From the IMG/VR virus record IMGVR_UViG_3300030328_002321, positions 1 to 64,000 of that record: 64,000 nucleotides of DNA, one strand, 5' to 3'. Within the stretch, counting starts at the first letter, position 1. Every line of letters begins with the position of its first letter. Position numbers and translations under genes: made by a program. The notes beneath the pieces are model-generated. The model ran no database searches and was not told the DNA's origin. It saw only the letters and a program-made list of their open reading frames with translations. Below are positions 7,801 to 16,167 of the stretch, in pieces. Origin of the DNA: a virus.

Positions 7801-9405
7801 TCCATTACCGTCCATAACAGTAACCTGTATTGCTCCATCACTTCCTCCTTGTGTACTACAATCAGTGACAAAATCTAAACTTAATTGTAAATTGTTACAA
7901 TCTGTACAACATGGTCCAGGAATCCATTGTGCTAATTGGGGATTGCTAATATAATTAACTCCTCCTTGATTTGTTAAATCATTACTATCACAATCTACAG
8001 TTGTGTATCCATAATAATCAGAAGCATTTGGATCCATACAAGCTTCCCATGCTACAGGAGGTGGCGGTGCTGCAGTACAATTAGGAAGGTTATCTGCATA
8101 TATATGTACATTACTAAACCTAAATATTTGTCCTCCTCCTTGATAAGGATTAAGAGCTTGAATAGGGCTTATATATGGAAAAACTGATATATTGTTTGCT
8201 ACATAATCATAAGAATTTCCTTGTATATTTTTATTTAACCATGCTACTGGAGGATCGTTTCCAATTGTACTACCATTTTCAAAGTTTCCTATAATTCCTT
8301 TATAATATTGTTCTCCTGAATAATTATCTATAGGTTGTCCTGAATTTCCAAATAGAAAAGGTAAGTCATTTGTATCATAACTAAAATCGTAATATCTATT
8401 ATTATTCCATGTAGTATTATATACATAATCATTAGGTAAAGGCGATGATCCATTAGCAATTACTTCTTTAAAAAATCCTGTATAAGCATGCGTGTTATGA
8501 GAATTTCCATTATAGGTTACATAGTTTTCAGAAAGAGATGTAAATGGAGGAGAACTAGCTTGTACTCTATCTCCATGACAAGCATCTGCTCTAGTACCAA
8601 CAGGACTATAAGTGCTATGATTAGCATATCCCATTTCTAAATATGCAGCTCCTGGAAGTAATACCTCAAAAGTTTTATTATCACCACTTAACCATGTAAC
8701 TCTTATTTTACGATAAAATGCAAATTCTGGTAAAGCTCCTATATTATTTTCATACTCAATATAAAATTGAGCTGTATCAGGGTTAGTAGAAATTTTATTA
8801 ACAGTTCCAAAAGAAGGAGATAAAATTGCTACTTGAAAACCATCATCATAAATATTTCCTAGCGGTGCGTTAAAATAAGTTTGTTGACTAAAAGTAGTTC
8901 CTTGAGGATCTGTATAATAAGGAGCTCCTAATCCTGGTTCTGTAACATCTTCTAATGCTACTACTGCGTCGTAAGCATTATTTGCTATAAGTCCACCTGA
9001 ATTAAAATCTTCGTCAAGTACATATTTATTAACGTAAACTCGTATAAAAGCAGCATTTTGACTAACATTCATATGTGGGCCTGCCCATAAATGTATGTGT
9101 TTAGGTGAACCTAATGGTGGAGGACTTCCAAATGTTTGACTTTTCCTCCCCATAGTAGTTTGATTAGGGGGTCCTGAATAAGGTTTTACTCTTAAATATT
9201 TTCCTCCAGTTCCTTGTACTGCTTCAGGTTGTCTAGTATCTTGATAAGTAGGTTGTTGATTATCTGTTGTTCCACTACTACTGCTATCACCACCAACAGC
9301 TTGTCCTGTTTTAGTATCTGAAGATTCTTCTGCTGATTCTCCACCTTGTCCTCCTCCTTCTCCTTCAGGTTCAGCATAGTAAAATATTGGAAATTGTCTA
9401 AACAT
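4822..9405 (-). CDS. giant fibre/adhesin-like protein with DDGSC repeats
   Basis: 1,527 aa. The N-terminal 90 residues are Gly/Ser/Glu-rich and probably flexible. A large beta-rich region follows. About eight Cys-containing repeats of the form GCTDPxAxNYxPxAxxDDGSCxY are spread through the protein, five or six of them clustered in about residues 1020-1300. Repeats of this type are known from secreted flavobacterial adhesins and resemble Ca-binding motifs. The C-terminal 200 residues hold more cysteines and a probable attachment or chaperone region. No hydrolase motif is seen. It probably forms the distal tail fibre and contacts the host surface. The family is inferred from repeats and position. 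Confidence 0.7.
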   Translation of the reverse strand: MFRQFPIFYYAEPEGEGGGQGGESAEESSDTKTGQAVGGDSSSSGTTDNQQPTYQDTRQPEAVQGTGGKYLRVKPYSGPPNQTTMGRKSQTFGSPPPLGSPKHIHLWAGPHMNVSQNAAFIRVYVNKYVLDEDFNSGGLIANNAYDAVVALEDVTEPGLGAPYYTDPQGTTFSQQTYFNAPLGNIYDDGFQVAILSPSFGTVNKISTNPDTAQFYIEYENNIGALPEFAFYRKIRVTWLSGDNKTFEVLLPGAAYLEMGYANHSTYSPVGTRADACHGDRVQASSPPFTSLSENYVTYNGNSHNTHAYTGFFKEVIANGSSPLPNDYVYNTTWNNNRYYDFSYDTNDLPFLFGNSGQPIDNYSGEQYYKGIIGNFENGSTIGNDPPVAWLNKNIQGNSYDYVANNISVFPYISPIQALNPYQGGGQIFRFSNVHIYADNLPNCTAAPPPPVAWEACMDPNASDYYGYTTVDCDSNDLTNQGGVNYISNPQLAQWIPGPCCTDCNNLQLSLDFVTDCSTQGGSDGAIQVTVMDGNGNLTGAANYTYVMEALNGQNIGGLGTGSVSTPVVVGSSGHPVGGVPGNGGTFTYGFGIQLAQDVSVFNPGNSAFAGSTALNVTVSGNVNNLVPASTDNGTFTTGLIAGCYRIYVYDSSVNASGTTTPCFDSIDVCVADGVGVIGCTDNNAGTNFGVALNYNSNAVVDNGSCQYCHASNGTLIDTNGNLIPLAGEIAQSGTNSFIATPTQRTNSNDGSVLIQNLTATSNFQNYINNIVNAQGVINVDYTLRLWKANSMVDWDNAQASSTPNDLTNFSAQAAAHNNGNMGWAYTYNTTTLGANINYGYFALQVAVSDPDAAVEIEECFQVFYFIIPIEVCEDPSGAFATAITNTSNPPGTQIINDPRLWHSNPNLCQVINNFCCNVPVLTNPNAGLCTINQIQADFYCDPVPSSISWDLEWADQNGVWTVINTNTHTPTSTTHTHIYNQGTTINSNSFLYDGNYRVTLTSTYTNASNCVKTSSVFTITSPIYGCTDPTATNYYAGASCDDGSCTYCIYGCMDPTALNYDSSATCTNSAYPCIYPIYGCTDPVALNYDPTANTDDGSCLYGVLGCTDTSAYNFNKNCNNQTVIATVDDGCCFYPCSQQNQGNPSTFVVTDATGNCGGSNSDGSITVTTFFHQGVMSGQSKTISYYTNAGVLVYADPTVHSNATSPSHYNTYTYSQFAAGVYYFTITDNYGCEETVSFSIGTNVAQCGCTDPNASNYDPTAVTDDGSCLYAGCTDPNATNYNPNASTDDGSCVYPPLVNPCIPAYTNDLIELLRACVAKNGFQYYNKLVTGQADDCSVMNAWKVILIEYIVSKRGNSCIYNCADSASPSLSSLTSCSSKWVTGGPATGLNDVAYAGSSITTGQGTTVTNPTLFFVQATTLYVGDVIKMPSGLVYEVVSGVSCTNGCYNPETSVGQNSGHWAQCVPQAQITSFNNNINYLDKFNTFVTKFCVDCNIVDENVIQSPRSQNQNSVRRGGIQIDGISGLEI
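5526..6336 (-). repeat. cluster of GCTDPxAxNY...DDGSC protein repeats
   Basis: Within the giant fibre gene, successive blocks of roughly 70-80 nt encode GCTDPNATNYNPNAS-DDGSC, GCTDPNASNYDP, GCTDTSAYNF, GCTDPVALNYDP, GCMDPTALNYDS and GCTDPTATNYYAG units. Two degenerate units lie further up the gene near 7300 and 8010. The copies differ at the DNA level, so they are old or selected rather than a fresh tandem duplication. Confidence 0.8.
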
Positions 9406-9416
9406 AGTTTATGTAT

Positions 9417-9947
9417 TTAGCAATCACATCCGCAACTATTGTCACAGACTTCTCTTGCTTTAGTGTATTTATTATGTGCGTCTGTAATATAACCATTTGC
9501 TAAAGTTTGGTTATCTAGATTATTTGATTGGTTTACTGAATATTCTGCTGCTTTTAATAGCAACATAATTTTTTGAGCTTTTGCTAATGTTTTAGAACAT
9601 CTTGCGCAATCACAATGACAATCTATAAGTTCATTAGTTAATTTTGTAAGACAACAATCAATATCACAATTTAATATTACTGTCTGTCTGTCTTTTTCTG
9701 CTCCATTAATGTACGAAATTACAGTTATAACTCCTTTATCTTGTGTTAAACTAGATGTATACATAGGTATACTAAGAACACCACTAGTAGAAGTGATGTT
9801 AAAATTTGGTGATGTTATATTTAATATGTTAACTCCTTGTGCATTTATAACTCCAAATGTTAAAGTTGTAGAAGTACTCGCACTATAATAATCTGCAATT
9901 ATATTTATTTGATCGCATGAATTAGATGCGGATATTTGTAATCCCAT
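9417..9947 (-). CDS. hypothetical virion-associated protein with Cys-rich tail
   Basis: 176 aa. The N-terminal 95 residues look like a beta sandwich (alternating Thr/Ile/Ser, no signal peptide). The C-terminal half contains cysteine groups (CDIDCCLTK, DCHCDCARCSK, CDNSCGCDC) around a helical segment. Cys-rich ends are also present in the giant fibre gene just downstream, so the two may interact by disulfide or metal binding. No family recognised. A hairpin terminator-like element separates it from the preceding gene. Confidence 0.6.
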   Translation of the reverse strand: MGLQISASNSCDQINIIADYYSASTSTTLTFGVINAQGVNILNITSPNFNITSTSGVLSIPMYTSSLTQDKGVITVISYINGAEKDRQTVILNCDIDCCLTKLTNELIDCHCDCARCSKTLAKAQKIMLLLKAAEYSVNQSNNLDNQTLANGYITDAHNKYTKAREVCDNSCGCDC

Positions 9948-9968
9948 AATGTATTTTTTTTAAATGTG

Positions 9969-10002
9969 AAAAAAAAGACTAACAGGGGGACTATTGCCCC
10001 CT
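9969..10002 (-). terminator. G5/C5 hairpin terminator after the 124-aa gene
   Basis: On the minus strand a perfect 6-bp stem AGGGGG/CCCCCT with loop CAATAGT is followed about 8 nt later by a run of eight T. It lies just after the 124-aa gene. The offset of the T-run makes it a weak terminator or a transcript-end stabiliser. Similar G5/C5 hairpins lie after the capsid gene and at 46.8 kb. Confidence 0.6.
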
Positions 10003-10029
10003 ATCAATCTTTTAATAAGTTAGTATTTC

Positions 10030-10404
10030 TTAGCTTTCAATAGCTATGAAATATTTAACATAGAAATTAAGTACACCGGCAGTTAATGCTGCTGTAGCAA
10101 TTGTAAATGTTAAAGATCCTGATGAAGTTGTTTTGTCATTAATTTCAATTAAAGTAACATCCTCATCATCCCAATCAGCATGATCGAAAGCTTGTGCTGC
10201 ATGAACAGTTACACCTCCTATTGCTAAAGCAACAGTAGCTGAACCACCACTAGTCATAGCAGTACTTGTATGCATGTACACATCAGTGATAATTGCATTG
10301 TTTGGAATTGTAAAGTTACTAGCTGGAGTAATTGCTGAAACTGCTCCTCCATCAACTGAAAAGTCATATGTAGCTTTACCGATAAATTCTTGTATATGTG
10401 CCAT
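10030..10404 (-). CDS. small beta-rich structural protein
   Basis: 124 aa, no cysteines or charged clusters. It has alternating Ala/Thr/Val strands (YDFSVDGGAVSAITPASNF, GSATVALAIGGVTVHAAQAF, GSLTFTIATAALTAGVLNFYVKYF), as in capsid decoration or head-fibre proteins. It is followed by a terminator-like hairpin and lies among head and tail genes. Function is inferred from composition and position only. Confidence 0.6.
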   Translation of the reverse strand: MAHIQEFIGKATYDFSVDGGAVSAITPASNFTIPNNAIITDVYMHTSTAMTSGGSATVALAIGGVTVHAAQAFDHADWDDEDVTLIEINDKTTSSGSLTFTIATAALTAGVLNFYVKYFIAIES

Positions 10405-10431
10405 TTTATTTTATTTTTTAAAGATTAATAA

Positions 10432-11382
10432 TTAAAGTGTAACCGGAGCAAATCCAGCACTACCTAAATATGCATTCATTCTATTTTCAAAAGATAATGC
10501 ATTAGCACCTGAACCAGTAGTAATTGCAACACTAATATCTATAAGATTGTCTACACCATGAATTTGAGAATTAGAACTACCATCTTTAGTAGATACTATA
10601 TTCCAAACATCATAATTTGTTGTTACCACAGCATTAGTATTAGGAGCCTTTGGTAATTGAACTCTGTTGTAATAACCAGAATTAACTCCCATAAGAGCTT
10701 CTTCCATATCTTGAACATACTCTCCATCTCCATACCCAGGAGTACCATCTTGTACACCATTAGCTGCTGTATAAGTTTGAGTAGTAGTTGGGTTGTCAGA
10801 TACCATAACATCAAATATAGCTGGAGCATAGTTCCAAGTTTCTCCTGCACCTGCTGTTTGAGCTGCACCTTTTAAAGTACCTGTAAATGTTACTGTTGTA
10901 GTTCCTGCCGCTGTATCTAACCATGCTGGTACTTTATCTAATGCATTAAATGCAGTAACAATCGCTGCTCCTGCAGTTGCTGCATTTGAGCTAAGTGCAA
11001 TAGTTGCATTAAACTTAAAGAATTCTGGTTGAGTACCATCTTTTCTTACCAATTTAACTTCTATATCTTTAGCTGCTGCTGCAGATGTTCCTGATGGAGC
11101 TAATGTACTAGTGTGTGCAGTTTGTGCTGCGTAGCTTGCTCCACTCCAATTGATTACATCTCTACCGTAAAACCACGGTGAAACAATATTTTTACCTGAA
11201 CCTGAACTATCACCTTGTACAATTCTGATTCTATCAGCGTCTGCTATAGTGTCTCCCATTACTAGGGAAGTTGCACCACCGGTACCAGCCGCTTCTTTTT
11301 GAATGTCGATAGAGCCAAAGTCTAATACATTATTAGTGTACGAAACTGCGCTCTCATCTCCAATTAACAAATGTCTTGCCAT
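10432..11382 (-). CDS. structural protein, unknown fold
   Basis: 316 aa, Ala/Gly/Thr-rich, beginning MARHLLIGDESAVSYTNN. It resembles abundant virion proteins in codon use and composition: no cysteines, no catalytic motif, long beta-type stretches. It starts shortly after the 374-aa gene and is followed by the 124-aa gene, all in one direction. It may form part of the tail or decorate the head; I cannot distinguish these. Confidence 0.6.
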   Translation of the reverse strand: MARHLLIGDESAVSYTNNVLDFGSIDIQKEAAGTGGATSLVMGDTIADADRIRIVQGDSSGSGKNIVSPWFYGRDVINWSGASYAAQTAHTSTLAPSGTSAAAAKDIEVKLVRKDGTQPEFFKFNATIALSSNAATAGAAIVTAFNALDKVPAWLDTAAGTTTVTFTGTLKGAAQTAGAGETWNYAPAIFDVMVSDNPTTTQTYTAANGVQDGTPGYGDGEYVQDMEEALMGVNSGYYNRVQLPKAPNTNAVVTTNYDVWNIVSTKDGSSNSQIHGVDNLIDISVAITTGSGANALSFENRMNAYLGSAGFAPVTL

Positions 11383-11406
11383 TTTTTCTAATTTTTTTAA
11401 TTAATA

Positions 11407-12531
11407 TTATTCGTTCTTATTTACCTCTATTTGGTGAGTTTGATACCTTGGATCAGAAATCCCTTCAAGTATACTACTCACTGTCATGTCCACTATCTCT
11501 TGATGACAATGTTCGGGTAATTCACAACTAATCCCCAAAGATAATGAAATCTTTGCGGGTTTTCTTATATACGTTATTTTAACTGCGTCTATTATAAATA
11601 TATCATTCGTGTAAAAGTCCATTGCGTTTCCACGTATGGTATATAATGGGTCTGTGTATTTTGTTGTATTAAAAGGATCTGTTAACAGTGTAAATATATC
11701 ATCATGTTGTATAAATGTACTGCTTGATGAAACCTCTGTTGGATCGTCTAAAATTCTTTTAGCTCCAAGAAATGCTTGAGAGTATTGTAAACCTACAGTT
11801 TGTAATTGTGCTCCTAAAGAACTTACATGTACTAATGATGTTACTGTACCTACTGATAGATCCCAATTTATCCAAGTATGTACATCTGGATTTGGAACTA
11901 CAATAAAGTTTCCTGGATAATTTAAATCTCCGTACTGTTCCCAATAAACTTGAAAACCTATTCCTGAATTTTGTATAATATCTTCTCTAGCTGCATTTAT
12001 ATCTTGAGGATAAACATAATTATTATCATTTTGCCATAATACAGCTTGTCCTTTAGTTAAATCAGTAGCATCTTCATACATAATAAGATAATTTGCTATT
12101 GAACTATTATTATTTAATACTACTTGTGATAAGTTTAATATAAAAAATTGTATAGGTTCAGCTTCTTCTAAATTGTATGAAATAGGTGTACAATTATCAT
12201 TAATGTGTGTTCTTGATAATGTACTTACTAAATATAAATAATCATAAGGTAAAGTAAAAGTATCTATATCAAACTTGTTTCCTAATTGTTCTTTATAGTT
12301 TACTGGAGCTTCATACTCTCTAACTAAAGATCTTAAGTCATCAATTCTTTTTTGACTTTCTTCAAATCCTTTTCTATATTTATTGTTTTTACCGTATTTA
12401 GTATTTATAAATCTCATTTGAGACTTATTTAATTCTATATCTATTTCTTGAGATAAAAGCATATCAGCTTGGAGTGAATTTATTTTATCCACTCCTTGCT
12501 GTATTGCCAAATGCATTTCGTTTACATTCAT
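11407..12531 (-). CDS. probable head-tail or tail structural protein
   Basis: 374 aa. A helical N-terminus (about residues 1-80: MHLAIQQGVDKINSLQADML, then a charged coiled coil around KRIDDLRSLVREYE) is followed by a mixed alpha/beta region. In crAss-like phages this interval after the capsid gene codes for ring and tail-barrel proteins. That placement is inferred from order, not from a motif. It starts 1 nt after the stop of the 270-aa gene. Confidence 0.55.
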   Translation of the reverse strand: MNVNEMHLAIQQGVDKINSLQADMLLSQEIDIELNKSQMRFINTKYGKNNKYRKGFEESQKRIDDLRSLVREYEAPVNYKEQLGNKFDIDTFTLPYDYLYLVSTLSRTHINDNCTPISYNLEEAEPIQFFILNLSQVVLNNNSSIANYLIMYEDATDLTKGQAVLWQNDNNYVYPQDINAAREDIIQNSGIGFQVYWEQYGDLNYPGNFIVVPNPDVHTWINWDLSVGTVTSLVHVSSLGAQLQTVGLQYSQAFLGAKRILDDPTEVSSSSTFIQHDDIFTLLTDPFNTTKYTDPLYTIRGNAMDFYTNDIFIIDAVKITYIRKPAKISLSLGISCELPEHCHQEIVDMTVSSILEGISDPRYQTHQIEVNKNE

Positions 12532-12532
12532 A

Positions 12533-13345
12533 TTATACTAATGATAATTCTTTTAGTTTAGCTCTTAATAAAGTTAATTTACCAGAATTCTTTTTATCTT
12601 TTAGATGAACAACAGTATCATCTGTTGTATCTCCAAGTACTTCATCAATAAAAATTATCTGATTTCCTATTTTTCTTAGAACTCCTGCTGATACCATTTC
12701 TTCAATTTCAGCTTTTAGTTCTAAATTCTTATCTGTAGCAATTCTAAAGAATTTTTTTGGATTTGAATTTTTAATTTCATATAAAGAATTTTCTATTTGC
12801 TCTGCTGTCATTCTATCAGGATTAGTATTAGACATTAGTCTTAATACTCTCTTCATAGTTTTTTCATTAGAAGACATTTTAATAAATTCTTTATCTGCAT
12901 CTTTTTTAACTTGAATTTCATTATTCTTAACTTTATCAGCTCGTGTAAGATCTTGAATATAAAATCTTTTGCTAAAATCAGCATCCATCTCTCCTTTAGT
13001 CATAGCTACATGTGGATGTTTAATAGCAAATCTATATTTGATATAATCCATTATATTAATAGGATTATCATCATCATCCATACCTATTTCTAATTCTACC
13101 CCAGTAAAACCTACTGGTATTGTAAGTTCAGCCCAGAATTGTTTAGAATGTTTAGGCCAATCATTATGTCCTGGACTAACATCTAATATTCCATTCATAT
13201 ACTTTTTTTCTTCTTCAGGGGTAAATCCTTTTAAGGGTTGTCTATTTACATAAACGCTACTGAGTTTCATAACGGCCTCAGCTCTTACCGCTTTAGGCAA
13301 ATGGTTTAATAATTCCTTTTGTCTAATTGTTACTTTTTTACTCAT
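12533..13345 (-). CDS. conserved-type structural/assembly protein
   Basis: 270 aa, Lys/Glu/Asp-rich, predicted mainly helical, with no signal peptide. The middle (HPHVAMTKGEMDADFSKRFYIQD) and a C-terminal helix-strand unit (LKAEIEEMVSAGVLRKIGNQIIFIDE) look like a small winged-helix-type fold, but no DNA-binding claim is safe. It is the first gene after the major capsid gene and is separated from it by two hairpins, so its level may be set differently from capsid. Confidence 0.55.
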   Translation of the reverse strand: MSKKVTIRQKELLNHLPKAVRAEAVMKLSSVYVNRQPLKGFTPEEEKKYMNGILDVSPGHNDWPKHSKQFWAELTIPVGFTGVELEIGMDDDDNPINIMDYIKYRFAIKHPHVAMTKGEMDADFSKRFYIQDLTRADKVKNNEIQVKKDADKEFIKMSSNEKTMKRVLRLMSNTNPDRMTAEQIENSLYEIKNSNPKKFFRIATDKNLELKAEIEEMVSAGVLRKIGNQIIFIDEVLGDTTDDTVVHLKDKKNSGKLTLLRAKLKELSLV

Positions 13346-13392
13346 AATTTCAGTTCTTTTTTTAAGGGTTAAGTTTGTTAGGATATAAAGAA

Positions 13393-13448
13393 TAACTCTC
13401 CTAACGGAGTTAGATTAAAGATCAAAGCTATGGGGGATTGCTCCCCCA
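13393..13448 (-). terminator. paired hairpins downstream of the major capsid gene
   Basis: Two stems lie in the 150-nt gap after the capsid stop. The capsid-proximal one is TGGGGG/CCCCCA (6 bp, loop AGCAAT on the minus strand). The distal one is TAACTC/GAGTTA (6 bp), which can alternatively pair as CTCC/GGAG. No T-run follows. They may stabilise the 3' end of capsid mRNA or allow partial termination, which would make capsid more abundant than downstream proteins. Confidence 0.55.
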
Positions 13449-13495
13449 CAACCTTAATCAAAAACCAATATATAGACGCAAATTAATGCCTATAG

Positions 13496-14944
13496 TTATG
13501 ACGCTACACAAGTAATATCAAGCGAAGTATCAAATCTCTTAAGAGCAATACCAGCTGTCTTTAACATATGTACCGAAGCACCATCTACATCAGAAGCTCT
13601 AGATGAAGTTGAATCAAATCCTCTAGGGACTACAGATCCAGCTACACACCATCTTAATGCCTCACGACCTTTCTTAGAAATCATTTGAAGGTTATTTTGA
13701 CCATCATAATTTGATTGATCAACAAATACCATTCTGTAAGATTCTAAAGAATATCCTGTTGTAGGGTGTTTTGCACGAGCTTGCGCCACGGCACCATGAT
13801 CAAATAATGGTAATTTTACCACATTGATTGTGTGTCCATCTACATGCTCATAGGAAGTGAAGTATCCAGTTAATCCTAGGTTACGTCCTGAACCTGTGAT
13901 AAATCTGTTTTCTCCACCTACTTTCCAAGTATTACCTGAAAAGTGTGATTTTAAAGCCTCATCAAATTCTCTTGCTCCACCAGTACCTGTATATAAAGTT
14001 ACTTGCTTAACAGAAGCATCAGTCATTCCGTAGAATAAATCTCCGATGATGTTCTTTAATTTTGTTTCAGTCATAGTAGAGTAAGTGTCAGTATTAACAA
14101 TTTGCTCTAAAAGACCAGGACCAACGATTACAGGTTGTCCATTCTCATCTTTCATGTAAGTATGTCCGTTTGCATCGTAAGTTTTTTGACCATACCAGTA
14201 GTACATTTCACACTCTTCTTTAAAGTCAAGCATGTGTAAGTACTCTTCATAGTCCATCCAAAGTTTAGTAGTAGATCCTCCTTTAGTTGGTAAAGAAAAT
14301 TCTGCTACATAATCTTTAGCATTTCCAGACATATGGTAAGATTTTCTTACAGTTGTAAGTTTATTTCTTACTAATCCTGGAGATTCCCAGTTAGAAGCAT
14401 TACCTCTAGAGAAGTCTACTCCCACCGGTGCATACATTTGCGCCCAAAGCGCTCCTGCTACACAATCCGCTGCTGCAACTGTTGCTGTAGCTGCTGGGTT
14501 AACTAATTGTAATGTATATTTCCATGAAGTTCCTCCTGATACTTGCTCAGGCTCTTTCATAATACGTGCTTGAGTACCCGCTTGAGATACTAATACGTAT
14601 GGAAATACAAAATGTTTATCAGGAAATTCCAGCTCAAAAGCTGCTCCTCCTTGACCTATTGCTGATCCTGTTGGTCCTGCTACTGCTACTGGTCTCGTTC
14701 TCAATCTATGTGTTGCCACACGATATTCATACTCCAAGCGATCAATAGACTTTGTGTTACCAACACCTTCCGTTAAGAAAGATAAAGGGAATCTTTTGTC
14801 GTCTTTTCCTGCTAAATGAGTAATAATTGGAGACAGTTCAGTAGGTTTAGACAACAATGCATTTGAAAGACTGTTCATATCAGTCATTTGCGAATCATTG
14901 TAAAACGTTTTTTGAACGCTTATATTTGTTCCATTTACTGCCAT
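13496..14944 (-). CDS. major capsid protein
   Basis: 482 aa, close to the usual length of crAss-like capsid proteins. The N-terminal region (LSNALLSKPTELSPIITHLAGKD, then KRFPLSFLTEGV) and the following strand-rich part (SAIGQGGAAFELEFPDKHFVFPYVLVS, split here only for length) are of the type I associate with HK97-fold capsids of this group. It follows the scaffold-like gene and precedes head/tail genes, which fits. The protein has few cysteines and balanced charge. Codon use is more regulated-looking than neighbours, as expected for the most abundant protein. The match is from memory of the family and gene order. Confidence 0.8.
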   Translation of the reverse strand: MAVNGTNISVQKTFYNDSQMTDMNSLSNALLSKPTELSPIITHLAGKDDKRFPLSFLTEGVGNTKSIDRLEYEYRVATHRLRTRPVAVAGPTGSAIGQGGAAFELEFPDKHFVFPYVLVSQAGTQARIMKEPEQVSGGTSWKYTLQLVNPAATATVAAADCVAGALWAQMYAPVGVDFSRGNASNWESPGLVRNKLTTVRKSYHMSGNAKDYVAEFSLPTKGGSTTKLWMDYEEYLHMLDFKEECEMYYWYGQKTYDANGHTYMKDENGQPVIVGPGLLEQIVNTDTYSTMTETKLKNIIGDLFYGMTDASVKQVTLYTGTGGAREFDEALKSHFSGNTWKVGGENRFITGSGRNLGLTGYFTSYEHVDGHTINVVKLPLFDHGAVAQARAKHPTTGYSLESYRMVFVDQSNYDGQNNLQMISKKGREALRWCVAGSVVPRGFDSTSSRASDVDGASVHMLKTAGIALKRFDTSLDITCVAS

Positions 14945-14991
14945 TTTTATAAAATTTTATAGGGTACCTATTTCCCTGTTCAGGTATGTTT

Positions 14992-16077
14992 TTAAATATT
15001 AAGATCTAAACTATCTAAATCAAAACTTTTAGTTCTTCTTGTTTGTTTACGAGCACTTTTTACAGTCTCTTCGTTTTTAGATATTTTTTCTCTCAATGTC
15101 TTCGTAGCCGTTGTTTTAGCTTTTTTGTTAATTATTTCCTCTAGATTAAATCCTTTATACATTAAATAATCTATAGCTAATTTCTTTTCCATTTCAGCTT
15201 GCGAGTGATCTAAATCACGTTGCGTGTAACCTTCTTTAGTTACCGGCTTCGAGAGATAGTTAAAGAATTTTGTTTTTTCTCTTTCTGGAACTTGCAATCC
15301 TGCAAACTCTTTTGATTCTTTAATTGTCTCTTGAACTCCATTCCAGAACTTTACTTGTTCTTCTTGTTGCCTTTTTTGTTCTGTTTTTTGTTGTTCTACT
15401 AATTGCTCTTTTTCCTGTGCCTGTACTTTACCTAAAGCTTGTCTAGCTGCTTCTGCTTTATTATGTAATTTTCCAGAATCTTCATAGTCTTCAATCATTT
15501 CTTTAATAAAGTCTTGATCATGACCTTTTTGATTAAAATAATCAGCTAAAATTGCTTTTTGACTTCTTGAATCATCTTCTGCAATCTCCATACTATTATA
15601 ATCTAGACTAGGATCATAAGCTTTCATAAATTTTTGAGATTCTCCTCCAGCTAATACATAATCTAAATGTTTTTTAACTAAAGGAAATTTTTCAAGAACC
15701 TCATCAATTCTATCATCTGCCATTTGAGAAGCTACATCTTTAGTCATTTCTGTTAAACCTTCTGCGGTATCTTCATACTCACCTTCATATCCTAGGCTAC
15801 TTAGTATTTCTGATACAACTGTAGGTTCAGAAGTTTCTTCTTCTGTATCTTCTTTTTCTTCTACTTTTTCCTCTTTTACTTCTTCTTCAACTTCCTCTTC
15901 GTCATTATCTTCAATGTCTTCAAGTTCTGCTTCAGGTTTTTCTACTTCTTCTTTTACTTCTTCTTTTACTTCTTCAATAGGTTCTATTTCATCGATAGTA
16001 TCTACTGCAACTCCATCACCTGCAATGACTTCGTCAAAGGTAATATCGTCTAATTGTATTTTTTCATTTGGGTCCAT
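14992..16077 (-). CDS. scaffold-like protein
   Basis: 361 aa, very acidic and helical. Residues 25-90 are almost continuous Glu/Asp/Val (EEVKEEVKEEVEKPEAE), and residues 200-250 form a Gln/Glu/Lys coiled coil. The last 40 residues are basic (RKQTRRTKSFDLDSLDLNI). An acidic coiled body with a basic C-terminal capsid-binding tail directly upstream of the major capsid gene is the classic scaffold arrangement. No protease motif is present. Confidence 0.72.
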   Translation of the reverse strand: MDPNEKIQLDDITFDEVIAGDGVAVDTIDEIEPIEEVKEEVKEEVEKPEAELEDIEDNDEEEVEEEVKEEKVEEKEDTEEETSEPTVVSEILSSLGYEGEYEDTAEGLTEMTKDVASQMADDRIDEVLEKFPLVKKHLDYVLAGGESQKFMKAYDPSLDYNSMEIAEDDSRSQKAILADYFNQKGHDQDFIKEMIEDYEDSGKLHNKAEAARQALGKVQAQEKEQLVEQQKTEQKRQQEEQVKFWNGVQETIKESKEFAGLQVPEREKTKFFNYLSKPVTKEGYTQRDLDHSQAEMEKKLAIDYLMYKGFNLEEIINKKAKTTATKTLREKISKNEETVKSARKQTRRTKSFDLDSLDLNI

Positions 16078-16090
16078 ATATATATTGTTT

Positions 16091-16105
16091 TAATTTACAA
16101 ATTTA
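16091..16105 (-). promoter_or_regulatory. 15-nt box upstream of scaffold (shared with portal)
   Basis: The sequence TAATTTACAAATTTA (plus-strand reading) is identical at 21112-21126, upstream of the portal gene. On the minus strand it contains TAAATTTG, which fits the Bacteroidota -7 box TAnnTTTG. No convincing -33 TTG is present. It lies 14 nt before the scaffold start and could be a promoter element or an A/T-rich translation enhancer. Confidence 0.35.
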
Positions 16106-16167
16106 ACATTTAATTTAATTAGTTTTTAATTTTCTATAGTTTTACTTTTTCTTTTATTATATAACAC

